Source: JBCDAP01 sp038747915 (lineage in GTDB: Bacteria; Planctomycetota; Phycisphaerae; Phycisphaerales; UBA1924). Taken from it: a DNA stretch of 64,000 bases. The notes under the pieces were generated by a model. The model was not told the DNA's origin. It saw only the letters and a list, made by a program, of their open reading frames with translations, and did no database searches. How positions within the stretch are numbered: position 1 is the stretch's first letter; each line of letters starts with the position of its first letter. The position numbers were made by a program, and so were the translations under genes. The stretch is from contig JBCDJJ010000004.1 in NCBI GenBank assembly GCA_038747915.1, positions 1-64,000 of the forward strand, read 5' to 3'. Positions 1 through 10,263 of this stretch are shown one piece after another.

Positions 1-435
1 TTGAGTACTTCAATATCCCTTGCTGTGGCTGGGGCAGCCATAGCCGGATTAGCGGGGTGTATATTCTCATTTATTGTACACAATATGCAGATAGGCCATT
101 TTAATAGATGCAGATTCACGTTAAAACATATAGACGAATTTTTATATATTACATGTTCTCTTTCTAATGGATCATTTGCTATAAGAAAATTTTTCATTCA
201 AGAAGTAACCTGTTCCGTATGCCGAATATCCCAAGGCGGAGCTGAAAGTTCTTGGGCAGATGCAATCGTGATAGAGGGTAATCCTGCCGACGAAGGGCAG
301 CCGGCGTGCGCGCTATGGCTCGCGCCTCTATATCTCGGAACCATAAAATCAACACGACGTATAGCATCTAAACTGCAATCTATTTGCCAACAGTGGGCCC
401 AAGAATATAAATCTACAAGTATATATCGAGCCTGA
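1..435 (+). CDS. Hypothetical AT-rich membrane-anchored protein, possibly 5' truncated
   Basis: The reading frame is open from the first base (TTG, which may be the start or an internal codon) to a TGA at 433-435. About 30 N-terminal residues are hydrophobic (AGAAIAGLAGCIFSFIV), suggesting one membrane helix; the rest is a soluble stretch with several Cys residues and no motif I recognise. The stretch from 1 to about 455 is visibly AT-rich (runs such as tttttatatatta) while everything after it is very GC-rich, so it was probably acquired from a low-GC source. The full frame and the absence of in-frame stops in AT-rich DNA support real coding. Function unknown. Confidence 0.55.
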   Translation: MSTSISLAVAGAAIAGLAGCIFSFIVHNMQIGHFNRCRFTLKHIDEFLYITCSLSNGSFAIRKFFIQEVTCSVCRISQGGAESSWADAIVIEGNPADEGQPACALWLAPLYLGTIKSTRRIASKLQSICQQWAQEYKSTSIYRA

Positions 436-532
436 TGTATTCATATTAATTTTATTCATGCGGCCGGGCGCCGAGTTGTTTGCCACAGGCAAGAGCCCCG
501 TGGTGTTGAAGCGGCTGTCGGTTGCCTACCGG

Positions 533-563
533 CTTCTCGCTGCGCGAGTAGCCGGGCACCCGG
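533..563. repeat. Double-hairpin REP-like repeat, copy 1
   Basis: Two small palindromes stand side by side: CTCGC-tgc-GCGAG and then CCGGG-ca-CCCGG. A second copy at 7700-7730 matches 26 of 31 bases, with changes concentrated in the first loop and the joint between the hairpins. The copy sits in the 256-base gap between the AT-rich ORF and nhaA, where I see no convincing gene; an 81-residue frame at 458-703 has no recognisable features. Confidence 0.55.
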
Positions 564-691
564 TCAGCCACTTCATGGGTACGAACCACTCGGAGGGAGC
601 CATGGAGACATCGCGAAGCAATTTCTCTATGCGGAGCACCCTGGTCGTGGAACAGGCTGCGCCGTCTCCACGGCACCTGTTCCCCGGACTC

Positions 692-2188
<1,497 letters not shown>

Positions 2189-2320
2189 GCGCAGCTCCTG
2201 GCCCGGTTGGGGGCGGGCCAATCGTCAGGCCTGCAAGGGCAAACCCGAATGTAGCGGAGATCGAGTTCACGGGCATGCCCAGCGAACAATCTCGGCTGGG
2301 AGAGGGTCTACGCTGAGGCG

Positions 2321-3007
2321 ATGTCGAGGCTGAAGCGGGCCATCCGGAAGGTCATTGTGCTGATCGTGGGCGGCGTGCTGACGCTGGGCGGGTTGATCAT
2401 GCTGCCACTCCCGCCACCGTTGGCCTTCGGGTGGCTGCTGATTCCCGCGGGTCTGATGCTGCTTGCGACGGAGTTCGTCTTCGCTCGCCGGTGGCTGGCG
2501 TGGCTCAAGACCCGGACGGGCCCGCTCGGCCGGGGGATCGAGGTGATCGAGCGGAAGGCCCGATCGTGGCGCGATCGGGTGCGAGTTGCATCGCGCCGCA
2601 GCGGCGGCGGTGTCGTTGCGGCCTTGCTCTCGCGGAACATCCGTCGGTTTACTGTGCTGATCGTGGGGATGACAACGGCGCTCGCTGGGCTGCTGATCGT
2701 CCTTACGCCGATCATCCCGGTTGGGGCGTTCCTGCTGCCGCTTGGACTGGCGATTTTGGCGAGCGAGTTCGAGTTCGCGCAGCGCTGGCTCCGGGCGCTC
2801 AAGACGCGGACCGGCCCGATCGGACGGTTCATCGATGATCTGGAGCAGCGGAGCGGGAAGCTGATCGTACGGCTGTTCCCCAAGCGACGGGTCGAAACGG
2901 TCGGTGCGAACACCCAGCTCGAGACGGGCGAGCCGCCTGGTGAGGGACCCGCCCGATTGGCACCTCCACTCGGTGGCGATCCCGGCTCCGCCACTCCCTC
3001 GGCATAG
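2321..3007 (+). CDS. Duplicated PGPGW-type transmembrane protein
   Basis: The protein contains two copies of one module, at about residues 8-80 and 107-180. Each has two membrane segments around a Pro/Gly turn (LPLPPPLAFGWLLIPAGLML; TPIIPVGAFLLPLGLAIL), then an amphipathic segment ending FARRWLAWLKTRTGPLG or FAQRWLRALKTRTGPIG. This matches the PGPGW putative transmembrane family, which normally occurs as one module in a protein of about 80-130 residues. The 50-residue C-terminal tail is soluble and proline-rich. The biochemical role of the family is unknown. It ends 9 bases before rlmN and may be cotranscribed with it. Confidence 0.8.
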   Translation: MSRLKRAIRKVIVLIVGGVLTLGGLIMLPLPPPLAFGWLLIPAGLMLLATEFVFARRWLAWLKTRTGPLGRGIEVIERKARSWRDRVRVASRRSGGGVVAALLSRNIRRFTVLIVGMTTALAGLLIVLTPIIPVGAFLLPLGLAILASEFEFAQRWLRALKTRTGPIGRFIDDLEQRSGKLIVRLFPKRRVETVGANTQLETGEPPGEGPARLAPPLGGDPGSATPSA

Positions 3008-3016
3008 GATCGCGGC

Positions 3017-4264
3017 GTGCGTGGGCCAACGCAGCACATCTTTGACCACACGCCCGACTCGCTCGCGGCGTGGTGTGATGCGCGCGGGATGCCCGTGTAC
3101 CGCGCCTCGCAGATCCTGGAGTGGGTGTACCGACGCGGTGTGATCGAGCCGGAGGCCATGACGAACCTGCCGAAAGCACTCCGGGCGGTGCTGGCGTCGG
3201 AGATGGCGTTCGAGTCTGGCCACACGGTGGCGACACAGCGGGCGAGCGACGGGGTGCGGAAGCTACTGATCGAGTGGGAGGAAGTGGGCGCACCGGGCGA
3301 TGACCGCTCGCTCCCCGTGCTCGGCGCGGAGGCGAGCCGGGGGTCGGCGCCAGCTCGCCAGACCGAGTGCGTGATGATCCCAGCGGGGGGCGAGACCGAC
3401 GAGCGACCGAGCAGGCGGGAGGGCGAGCGGGCGTCGCGGCGGACCGCGTGCATCTCGTCGCAGGTGGGGTGCCCTGTCGGATGCCGGTTCTGTGCGTCCG
3501 GCCTCGGCGGGCTGGATGGAAACCTGTCGGCGGGGCGGATCGTCGAGCAGGTGTGGCGACTCGATCGGCTGGTGCGCACGGAGCGCGACAACCGGTGGCG
3601 GGAGCGTCCTGCGCCCGTGAACGCCAGCCCACGCGGGAGCAACGTGCCTCCACCACCGAACGAGCGCGGGATCACGAACGTGGTGTTCATGGGCATGGGC
3701 GAGCCGCTCGCGAACTTTCAGAGTGTGATGCGGGCTGTGCGCACGCTGGCGGCGCCGTGGGGGATGCATCTGTCGGCGCGGAAGATCACGATCTCGACGG
3801 TCGGGCTGCACGTGGCGATCGAGAAGCTGGCGGATGAGCTGGAGGTGCCGGTGACGCTCGCGTTGTCGCTGCACGCTCCGAACGATGCGCTGCGCCGCGA
3901 GCTGATCCCGTGGGCCGAGTTCACATCGATCGAGCAGCTGCTGGTGGCGTGCGACCGGTGGTTCGCGAAGACGGGTCGGGAGATCACGCTGGAGTACACG
4001 CTGCTGCGTGGCGTGAATGATACGGACGGGTGCGCCGCCGAGCTGGCCGAGGTTGCGAGGCGGCTGCGGTCGAACGTGAACCTGATCCGGTTCAACGAGG
4101 TGGACGGCGTGCCGTTCGAACGGCCGCAGGACAGCCGGGTGCGCGCGGTGCAGAAGATCCTGCGGGATCGCGGGGTCAACGCGCACATCCGCGCGAGCCG
4201 TGGGCGTGATATCGCCGCGGCGTGCGGACAGCTCCGGCACGAGACCGCGGCACCAACCCGATGA
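3017..4264 (+). CDS. rlmN: Dual-specificity rRNA/tRNA adenine-C2 methyltransferase RlmN
   Basis: Radical SAM enzyme that methylates C2 of A2503 in 23S rRNA and A37 of some tRNAs. The 4Fe-4S motif is C152-x3-C156-x2-C159 (VGCPVGCRFC); the SAM-binding region is GITNVVFMGMGEPL (218-231). The two mechanistic cysteines are present: C145 in TACISSQ (E. coli C118) and C403 in AAACGQL (E. coli C355). At 415 residues it is longer than usual because three charged, low-complexity insertions interrupt the core (about 87-114, 123-141 and 182-215). The GTG at 3017 starts the only plausible N-terminus and has no clear Shine-Dalgarno. Confidence 0.95.
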   Translation: MRGPTQHIFDHTPDSLAAWCDARGMPVYRASQILEWVYRRGVIEPEAMTNLPKALRAVLASEMAFESGHTVATQRASDGVRKLLIEWEEVGAPGDDRSLPVLGAEASRGSAPARQTECVMIPAGGETDERPSRREGERASRRTACISSQVGCPVGCRFCASGLGGLDGNLSAGRIVEQVWRLDRLVRTERDNRWRERPAPVNASPRGSNVPPPPNERGITNVVFMGMGEPLANFQSVMRAVRTLAAPWGMHLSARKITISTVGLHVAIEKLADELEVPVTLALSLHAPNDALRRELIPWAEFTSIEQLLVACDRWFAKTGREITLEYTLLRGVNDTDGCAAELAEVARRLRSNVNLIRFNEVDGVPFERPQDSRVRAVQKILRDRGVNAHIRASRGRDIAAACGQLRHETAAPTR

Positions 4265-4603
4265 GCGCGTGATGACTACTCGGGTCGGCGGGTCGCGCCT
4301 GCCGACAGCGCACGACAACCCCACGGTCGGCCCGCCTTTCCCGGGCACATTCTCTCATGACCGGTGGGCCAGCGGTCACGATGGATCAAAGCGTGAATTC
4401 GGGGGAAATAGGGTTTGCGAGGAATCGATCTCAGGGATACATTTGGTTTAGATAGAGATTTAAACTGTCGTTTGAAATGCATACTATCCTGTATTTCAAG
4501 CGGGTTGTCTGTGTTTTTGTGTGCGTGCGGCCGTGGCCATGCTGATTCTGCGCGATTCGGCGGGCGGTCGCTGTGTCTGTGCCATCACCAGAAAGGACTT
4601 GAT
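4265..4603. promoter_or_regulatory. Intergenic leader of the RTX-type protein with an AT-rich dyad
   Basis: This 339-base gap has no convincing gene. From about 4430 to 4520 it becomes distinctly AT-rich and contains an inverted repeat, TTGAAATgCA...TGtATTTCAA (4472-4481 with 4490-4499). Just before the downstream ATG lies the ribosome-binding site AGAAAGGA. The AT dip and dyad are the most likely location of a promoter or operator, but no convincing -35/-10 pair can be assigned. Confidence 0.4.
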
Positions 4604-7453
4604 ATGCGATTGTCACCGTCATCACCGTCGTGCCTATGCCGACGCGGTCCGCTGAGATCGCTGTTCGGCCTCGCCGTCGCCTCAGCGGCCATCGTGGCTC
4701 CGACCGCGAGCTCGCAGACCTGGGACCACCGCCTGAACCCAGACGTGTTCGGCGAGGTCAGGGACAGCGGTGTCGACGGTGTCCCAGATTCCTTTACTAG
4801 TGGCTTTCGAAGGATCCTCCAGACCAGCAGCACTCAGCACTTCGTGGTCGGTGAGTTCAGCCTGAGCGGCCTGAACGCCGGCAGCATCAATCGTGCTGTC
4901 TTTGCCACGAAGCTGCGGATGAACAACGGAACGGATGAGCTGCCGCTCACGCTCCGCATCGTCGCGTACGACGCCAACGGGCTTGAGGATCTCACGGACG
5001 TCACCGGCACCCGCTCCGTGCTGCGAACGATGCAGATCGACCGTCTGAATCCGCACCGGATCGCGATCGATGTCACGGATCTGATCAAGCAGCGGATCAA
5101 CGCCGGGGAAGACTACCTCGGCATCAGGGTCGAGCCCGTGGGCACATTCCCCACCTCCAATGACCTCAGCAACAGAGTGGAGATGAGCATCTACATCGAC
5201 ACGAGCGGCACCGCGGGCGGCGCCAACCCGAGCGCTCCGAGTGGTGGGCCCACCGCCGTCGTCACCGGCAACACGTTCCGCTTGCGCGGCACCGACAACT
5301 TTGACAGCTTCGTTATCGAGAAGTCGGGCAACAACATTGTTTTCAAGACGGAGAACGGCCCCGTCCACGGCTCGTTCAATGAAACTAGTGCCGACCAGAT
5401 CCTCGTCGAACTCTACCGCGGCAACGACTCGCTCTTTGTCGGCCCCGGTGTCTCGCTTCCGATTACTGTCTATGGGCACAACGGCGTCGATTTCATCGAG
5501 ACCGGCGATGGCGACGACATCGTCTACGGCAGCAACGACACCGATGTGATCTTCGGCAACGATGGCAACGACCGCCTCTACGGCGGCGACGGCGCCGACA
5601 TCCTTAACGGCGGCAACGGCGACGACTCGCTCGTGGGCGGCTTTGACAACGATGCGCTAACCGGCGGGAGCGGGTCGGACCGTTTCCTGGTCCGCCTGGA
5701 ATCGCTCGACGTCATCACCGACGACGGGCCGGAGGACATCGTGCCCTGGTTCACCGGGCGTATCGACGCACCCGCTCCGAACCTCGGCTTCTGGTCGGAC
5801 GAGGAACTCGAAAAGATGGACGAGATGTTCCACATCTTGCACGGGCTGGTCGGGACCAACGCGTTCCTGCAGGCTCTGGAAGAACAGGATGGCGCGGTGT
5901 GGACGGTACCGCTTGACTTTGAGACGACCACGGGCCTCATAGGCGGTGAGCTAGTCGGGAGCCCGACCATGCTCGTTTCTGAGACGTGGCTGAATTATCC
6001 TCTCAGTCTTAGATACAAAGTTATGGTCCATGAGATGGCGCATGCCCATGATCACCTGGTGCTCGAGACGTTTACTCAGCTTCGCGGCTGGGTCTCAAAG
6101 CCTGACACCACCGCCGGCCTCTTCGACCCCTTGCAATCCTTCGATACTTCGTGGCGTGCGATCGGCAGCGAGGGGCACGTCAGTCGATATTCAACGAGCA
6201 ACCAGAAGGAGGACAAGGCGGATTCGTTTGCGTCCCATGTGCTCGATGTCACGCAGTATCCGGGCACCGTTACTTTTCTCGAATTAGACGGGATGGGGAA
6301 CGTTGACTCGGGCCCGCCGTACATCACGATCGACCAGGCGCCGCAGACCCAAGCCCTCATGGATGACTTCCTGCGCTACTTCGCGGGCGACAACCTCGAC
6401 AACGCCGTCATCTGGTACGAGGACTTCCTGGGCCGCGCGGACGGCAACACATCGGACACGCTGACAGGCGGCGTGAGCCCGAACCCTCTGTCGTTCTGGT
6501 CGACGGACATGTCCAACATCGGCGTGAGCTCGGCGACACACGGCGTGGACAACTACCAGTACCGCATGAGCCGGACCGCCGATCAAGCCGACGAGAACGG
6601 CTACGGCATCTGGGAATCCGATGCGATCGAGATCTGGAAGCATGGCAACATCACAGTCAGCTTCGACATCCGCACCGACGGCCAGCTCGAATCGTCCGGT
6701 CCGTGGAACGACTACTTCATCGCCGAGATCGTGCTCGACGGCACCCTGGTTGTGCCATTTTGGAACGCCGACAACCAGCAGCTCAGTGGTAGCTACACGA
6801 CACAGTCGGTCACGAACGCGTTCTTTGCGAACTACGACGAGCTCAAAGTCCGTTTCCGGTGGAAGACGACCGGAAACGACGAGAGTTATTACGTCGACAA
6901 CATCGTCGTGAGTGGGACCACCCTGTTGTCGCCGCTCGCAGCGCTCGGCAGCGGTACGCTCAATCCCGGCGGGGGCAGCACCCCTCCACCTCCACCTCCG
7001 CCATTCGAGATGGTGATCGATGTCGAGAACTTTGACACGGTCTATCCGGGCAATAGGGAGTGGATCCCGGCCTCAAGCGGTGGCCGAAACTACTACAAAG
7101 CCAACGGCACCGGCTTCAGGTCCAACGACAACCTCACCGGCGAAGCCCTTGGCTATAACATCAATGTTCCCGCGGCGGGCACCTATTACGTTTCGGTGCT
7201 CATGCGTGGTCCCAGCGGTAGTGACGACTCCATCCATGTCACCGAGGGCACCACGCCGCTCACGTACGGAGAATTCGGTCTCACCGGTGTCAATAGTTGG
7301 GTCTGGCAGGACACCGTTGCCGGGAGCCGTGTGCAGTTCACGACGAGCTCTGGAGGCAACAAGGAGATCCGCGTGTACATCCGCGAGGACGGCGTGGAGG
7401 TCGACCGAATCTTCATCGCAGATTCGCCGACCGCGACGCCGCCGGCACCGTGA
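4604..7453 (+). CDS. Secreted RTX-repeat protein with HExxH metallopeptidase-like domain and C-terminal carbohydrate-binding-like modules
   Basis: A signal peptide of about 38 residues (FGLAVASAAIVAPTASSQ) leads into an N-terminal beta domain, then Ca2+-binding RTX nonapeptide repeats at about 270-363 (GNDGNDRLYGGDGADIL, GGNGDDSLVGG). A central domain carries HEMAH (H476, E477, H480) and, 60 residues on, EDKADSFASH (E536), arranged like a gluzincin zinc peptidase. A beta-sandwich module, a TPPPPPPP linker and a CBM6-like C-terminal domain follow. It is probably a secreted Ca2+-dependent peptidase acting at a polysaccharide surface; catalysis is inferred only from the zinc motif. The ATG at 4604 is preferred over frames from 4415 because of its AAAGGA and signal peptide. 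Confidence 0.75.
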   Translation: MRLSPSSPSCLCRRGPLRSLFGLAVASAAIVAPTASSQTWDHRLNPDVFGEVRDSGVDGVPDSFTSGFRRILQTSSTQHFVVGEFSLSGLNAGSINRAVFATKLRMNNGTDELPLTLRIVAYDANGLEDLTDVTGTRSVLRTMQIDRLNPHRIAIDVTDLIKQRINAGEDYLGIRVEPVGTFPTSNDLSNRVEMSIYIDTSGTAGGANPSAPSGGPTAVVTGNTFRLRGTDNFDSFVIEKSGNNIVFKTENGPVHGSFNETSADQILVELYRGNDSLFVGPGVSLPITVYGHNGVDFIETGDGDDIVYGSNDTDVIFGNDGNDRLYGGDGADILNGGNGDDSLVGGFDNDALTGGSGSDRFLVRLESLDVITDDGPEDIVPWFTGRIDAPAPNLGFWSDEELEKMDEMFHILHGLVGTNAFLQALEEQDGAVWTVPLDFETTTGLIGGELVGSPTMLVSETWLNYPLSLRYKVMVHEMAHAHDHLVLETFTQLRGWVSKPDTTAGLFDPLQSFDTSWRAIGSEGHVSRYSTSNQKEDKADSFASHVLDVTQYPGTVTFLELDGMGNVDSGPPYITIDQAPQTQALMDDFLRYFAGDNLDNAVIWYEDFLGRADGNTSDTLTGGVSPNPLSFWSTDMSNIGVSSATHGVDNYQYRMSRTADQADENGYGIWESDAIEIWKHGNITVSFDIRTDGQLESSGPWNDYFIAEIVLDGTLVVPFWNADNQQLSGSYTTQSVTNAFFANYDELKVRFRWKTTGNDESYYVDNIVVSGTTLLSPLAALGSGTLNPGGGSTPPPPPPPFEMVIDVENFDTVYPGNREWIPASSGGRNYYKANGTGFRSNDNLTGEALGYNINVPAAGTYYVSVLMRGPSGSDDSIHVTEGTTPLTYGEFGLTGVNSWVWQDTVAGSRVQFTTSSGGNKEIRVYIREDGVEVDRIFIADSPTATPPAP

Positions 7454-7510
7454 TCGTTCGATGAACTCGGCGACCTGATCGGTGTGCCAGTTCGCGTTTC
7501 AATCCGGATA

Positions 7511-7553
7511 CGAAAACAGGCCGATGCGCGCCGATGCGTCATCGGCCTTTTTT
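7511..7553 (+). terminator. Rho-independent terminator
   Basis: Stem GGCCGATG (7519-7526) pairs with CATCGGCC (7540-7547) and is followed directly by six T residues; an A-rich run precedes it. It lies 58 bases after the RTX-type gene and should end that transcript. Confidence 0.9.
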
Positions 7554-7699
7554 GATCGTCTGACAACATCACGGTCATCTCGGATCTCCGCACCGAGAGC
7601 CCGCTCGAATCGTCCGATCCATGGAACGCGGCTCGATGGCGCACGATGGGCTTCAGCGGCGGCGTGAGACGGCTGCGACTGACTCAGATCTCGGTCCGT

Positions 7700-7730
7700 C
7701 TTCTCGCTTCGCGAGCCAACGGGCACCCGG
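7700..7730. repeat. Double-hairpin REP-like repeat, copy 2
   Basis: Hairpins CTCGC-ttc-GCGAG and CGGG-ca-CCCG match the element at 533-563 at 26 of 31 positions. This copy abuts the 3' end of the convergent tautomerase gene (stop at 7742), downstream of a terminator. Confidence 0.55.
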
Positions 7731-7741
7731 GGCACTGGGCT

Positions 7742-7945
7742 TTAACCACTCTGCGCGCGGTACTCGTCGGTCAACACACCGGCGTAGCCCCAGTTCTCGA
7801 CATCGATCTCGTCGATGACGATGTGGATGTGCTCGGGTTTCTTGCCGAGCACATCGACGAGTGTCGCGGTCATTTGTGCAACGATCTCGGCCTTCTGTGC
7901 GCGCGTCACGCCATCCTTGGTGATCTGGACGTTGATGTACGGCAT
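7742..7945 (-). CDS. 4-oxalocrotonate tautomerase family protein
   Basis: A 67-residue protein of the size and fold of the tautomerase superfamily, whose N-terminal proline, exposed after Met removal, is the catalytic base. It begins MPYINVQITKDGVTRAQK, with Pro at position 2 as required, and contains the family stretch GKKPEHIHIVIDEI. Members form hexamers and isomerise enol/keto acids; the substrate cannot be assigned here. It starts 12 bases after the transketolase stop on the same strand, so the two are probably cotranscribed, though nothing links them mechanistically. Confidence 0.9.
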   Translation of the reverse strand: MPYINVQITKDGVTRAQKAEIVAQMTATLVDVLGKKPEHIHIVIDEIDVENWGYAGVLTDEYRAQSG

Positions 7946-7957
7946 GCGAAGGACGCC

Positions 7958-9931
7958 TCAGGCGACGTTCACCTGCAGCAGCGTCAGCACGTGGTCGACG
8001 ATGTCCTGCGGCGTGAGGGAGACCATCGACATGATCTCTTCGGGCGTGCGGGCCGACTTGGGGATCTTGCGGACGTACATCTGATCGAGGGTGAAGCCTT
8101 CGCCCGAGGCTGCGAGTGCATCGGCGACGGCGGAGCCGAAGCCGCCGCCGTAGTTGTCCTCGAGGGTGAGCACGTAGCCGTTGTTCTCGTTCGCGAGGTC
8201 GAGGAGCTTCTCGGCGTCGAAGGGCAGCGAGTAGAGGTCGACGAGTGTGGCGCTGACACCCTGGTCATCGAGGCCCTGCAGCGCCTTGTTGGCCTCGTGC
8301 ACCATGTAGCCCGAGGCAACGATCAGCAGGTCACGGCCCTCGGAGAGCACCTGGAAGCCGCCGAGGTTGAAGACATCCTCGTCGGTGTAGAGGAACTCGG
8401 TGTCGGGGCGAAGGGTGCGCATGTAGCACGGGCCGTCGTACTCGGCCATGGCTGCGGTGAGGGCGTAGGCAGAGAACGCATCGGACGGCTGAATCACGTA
8501 GCACGCCGGGTTACCCTGCTTGTTGAGCGCGGTGCCGAAGCTGCGGAACCAGGCGACATCGGGGAGCGACATCTGGCTCGGGCCATCAGCAGCAAGCGAG
8601 ACACCGGCATGCGAGCCGACCAGCTTGAAGTTCGCGCCCGAGTTGATCGCCATCTCGATCTGGTCGTACGCGCGGGTGAAGAACTTGGCGAAGGTCGAAC
8701 AGAAGGGGATCTTGCCCGCGGCCGAGAGGCCCGCTGCGACGGAGATCATGTTCTGTTCGGCGATCTTGCACTCGACGAAGCGCTCGGCCGTCTCGGGGTC
8801 CTGCAGCACGGTGTTGGCGAAGGTGGAGTTGGAGACATCGGCATCAAGGGTGACGATGTCGGGGTTGTGGCGGGAGAGGGCGTGCAGGGCGATGCCGTAG
8901 GCGCGGCGGGTGGCGAGCTTGCCGGTGGTGAGCACGCTCTCCATGTCCCGCTGCTTCATGAACTCGGTGAAGGTCGGCAGGTCTCCCGCGAGGCCCTTGG
9001 GCTCGGGCGGTGCTGCGGGTGGCTGAATGGTGAACGCGTCGGTGCTGGTGAGGCTCGAGGTGAGCTCGGAGCGTTTCTCGGCGAGTTCGGAGATGGCGGC
9101 CTCGAGCTGCTCGCCCTTGGCGGGCTTGCCGTGCCACCCACCGCCCTGGAGCGAGGGCGAGCCCCACCCCTTGACGGTGCGGGCGATGATGGCGATGGGC
9201 TTGCCGGTGCCCGCATCGGCACGCTCGGCGAAGCGGTCGAACGCGTCTTTGATCTGCTGAGGGGCGTGGCCGTCAATGTCGACGACCTCGAAGTTGAAGG
9301 CCTCGAGCTTGGCCTTGAGCACATCAGCAGACTGCTGATTGGAGACCTTGTCGGCCTGGCCGTACTCGTTGCAGTTGAAGATGGTGCAGACGTTGGTGAG
9401 CTCGTGGTCGACGATGAAGTCGAGGGCTTCGGGGATCTGGCCCTCGCGCGACTCACCGTCGCCGATGATGCAGTAGACGCGGCGATCGGTGCCATCGAGC
9501 CTGGCCGCCTTCGCGACACCCGCTGCCACGGAGAGGCCTTGTCCGAGCGAGCCGGTCGCGGCGTCGAAGAATGGCATGCCCTCGACGGGGTTGGGGTGTC
9601 CGTCGAGGGTGGAGTTTGCCTCGCGGAGGGTGTCGAGGTCGGTGAGCTGCATGGGCCGCCGCTGGCCGTTCTCCTCAACATGCACACCGAGCTTGGCGGC
9701 GGCGGCGTAAACGATCGGTACCGCGTGGCCCTCGGAGAGCACAAGGCGGTCCGACGTTGGGTAGTCGGGGTGCTCGGGGCTCCACCGCATGGTGTTGAAC
9801 ATCAAGACGGTGACGAGGTGACCGAGCGAGGACGCGGTGGTCGGGTGCCCCGAGCCCGCAGCAGCGGTCATATTGAGTGAGAGGATGTCGATGTCGACGG
9901 CTTGGGCGTGGACGGCGGCTTCGAAGGACAT
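7958..9931 (-). CDS. tkt: Transketolase
   Basis: Thiamine-diphosphate enzyme of the pentose phosphate pathway, transferring two-carbon units between ketose and aldose phosphates; it would channel xylose-derived pentose phosphate into central metabolism. The 657-residue length is typical. Visible motifs are GSGHP (27-31), the ThDP/Mg2+ motif GDGESREGQ (157-165) through N186/N188, the pyrimidine domain IAEQNMISVAAGLSAAGKIPF, and SHAGVSLAADGPSQMSLPD. The ATG at 9931 is preceded by GAGAGGT at a suitable distance. Long open frames on the opposite strand are shadows caused by GC-rich codon usage. Confidence 0.95.
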   Translation of the reverse strand: MSFEAAVHAQAVDIDILSLNMTAAAGSGHPTTASSLGHLVTVLMFNTMRWSPEHPDYPTSDRLVLSEGHAVPIVYAAAAKLGVHVEENGQRRPMQLTDLDTLREANSTLDGHPNPVEGMPFFDAATGSLGQGLSVAAGVAKAARLDGTDRRVYCIIGDGESREGQIPEALDFIVDHELTNVCTIFNCNEYGQADKVSNQQSADVLKAKLEAFNFEVVDIDGHAPQQIKDAFDRFAERADAGTGKPIAIIARTVKGWGSPSLQGGGWHGKPAKGEQLEAAISELAEKRSELTSSLTSTDAFTIQPPAAPPEPKGLAGDLPTFTEFMKQRDMESVLTTGKLATRRAYGIALHALSRHNPDIVTLDADVSNSTFANTVLQDPETAERFVECKIAEQNMISVAAGLSAAGKIPFCSTFAKFFTRAYDQIEMAINSGANFKLVGSHAGVSLAADGPSQMSLPDVAWFRSFGTALNKQGNPACYVIQPSDAFSAYALTAAMAEYDGPCYMRTLRPDTEFLYTDEDVFNLGGFQVLSEGRDLLIVASGYMVHEANKALQGLDDQGVSATLVDLYSLPFDAEKLLDLANENNGYVLTLEDNYGGGFGSAVADALAASGEGFTLDQMYVRKIPKSARTPEEIMSMVSLTPQDIVDHVLTLLQVNVA

Positions 9932-10263
9932 GGGCTAGCTACCTCTCGGGATGGGCTCGCGGCGGTGCAGAACCCGCGGCCAAGCCACGGGCAACGCGGT
10001 CTTTATCGGCTCCGAGCCCGCGCAAACCGGAGACCGATCGTCGGATCCGGCCTGATCGCGACCCGAACACCGACCAGTATGGGCGAACCAGAGCCCGCCT
10101 ACAAGGGGCCGAGAGGGGTGAACGCCGAAAATGCCGTGATCCGACCATTGATGTTGTGGGCCGCAAGGACGTGCCCGCTGCATCTTGGCCGCAGGGGCGG
10201 TACACTGGCTCCCGCGGGGCGGCTGCCCCACTCCCACCACGTCCCGCAACGGATCGAACGCCC
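9932..10263. other. Divergent intergenic region between tkt and dnaN
   Basis: This 332-base gap separates two divergent housekeeping genes and must carry both promoters. Near dnaN there is a GC-rich hairpin (GGGGC-ggct-GCCCC, about 10215-10230). I see no DnaA boxes, no tRNA and no convincing small gene; promoter elements cannot be assigned by eye. Confidence 0.4.

Noticed and set aside
7646..9880. 744-residue plus-strand open frame
   Set aside because: It is antisense to transketolase and the tautomerase, both with strong family matches; it is a shadow of GC-rich codon use and shows no domain.
9932..10263. Replication origin next to dnaN
   Set aside because: No DnaA-box cluster, no dnaA or recF, and the sampled skew polarity near 14-15 kb is that of a terminus rather than an origin.
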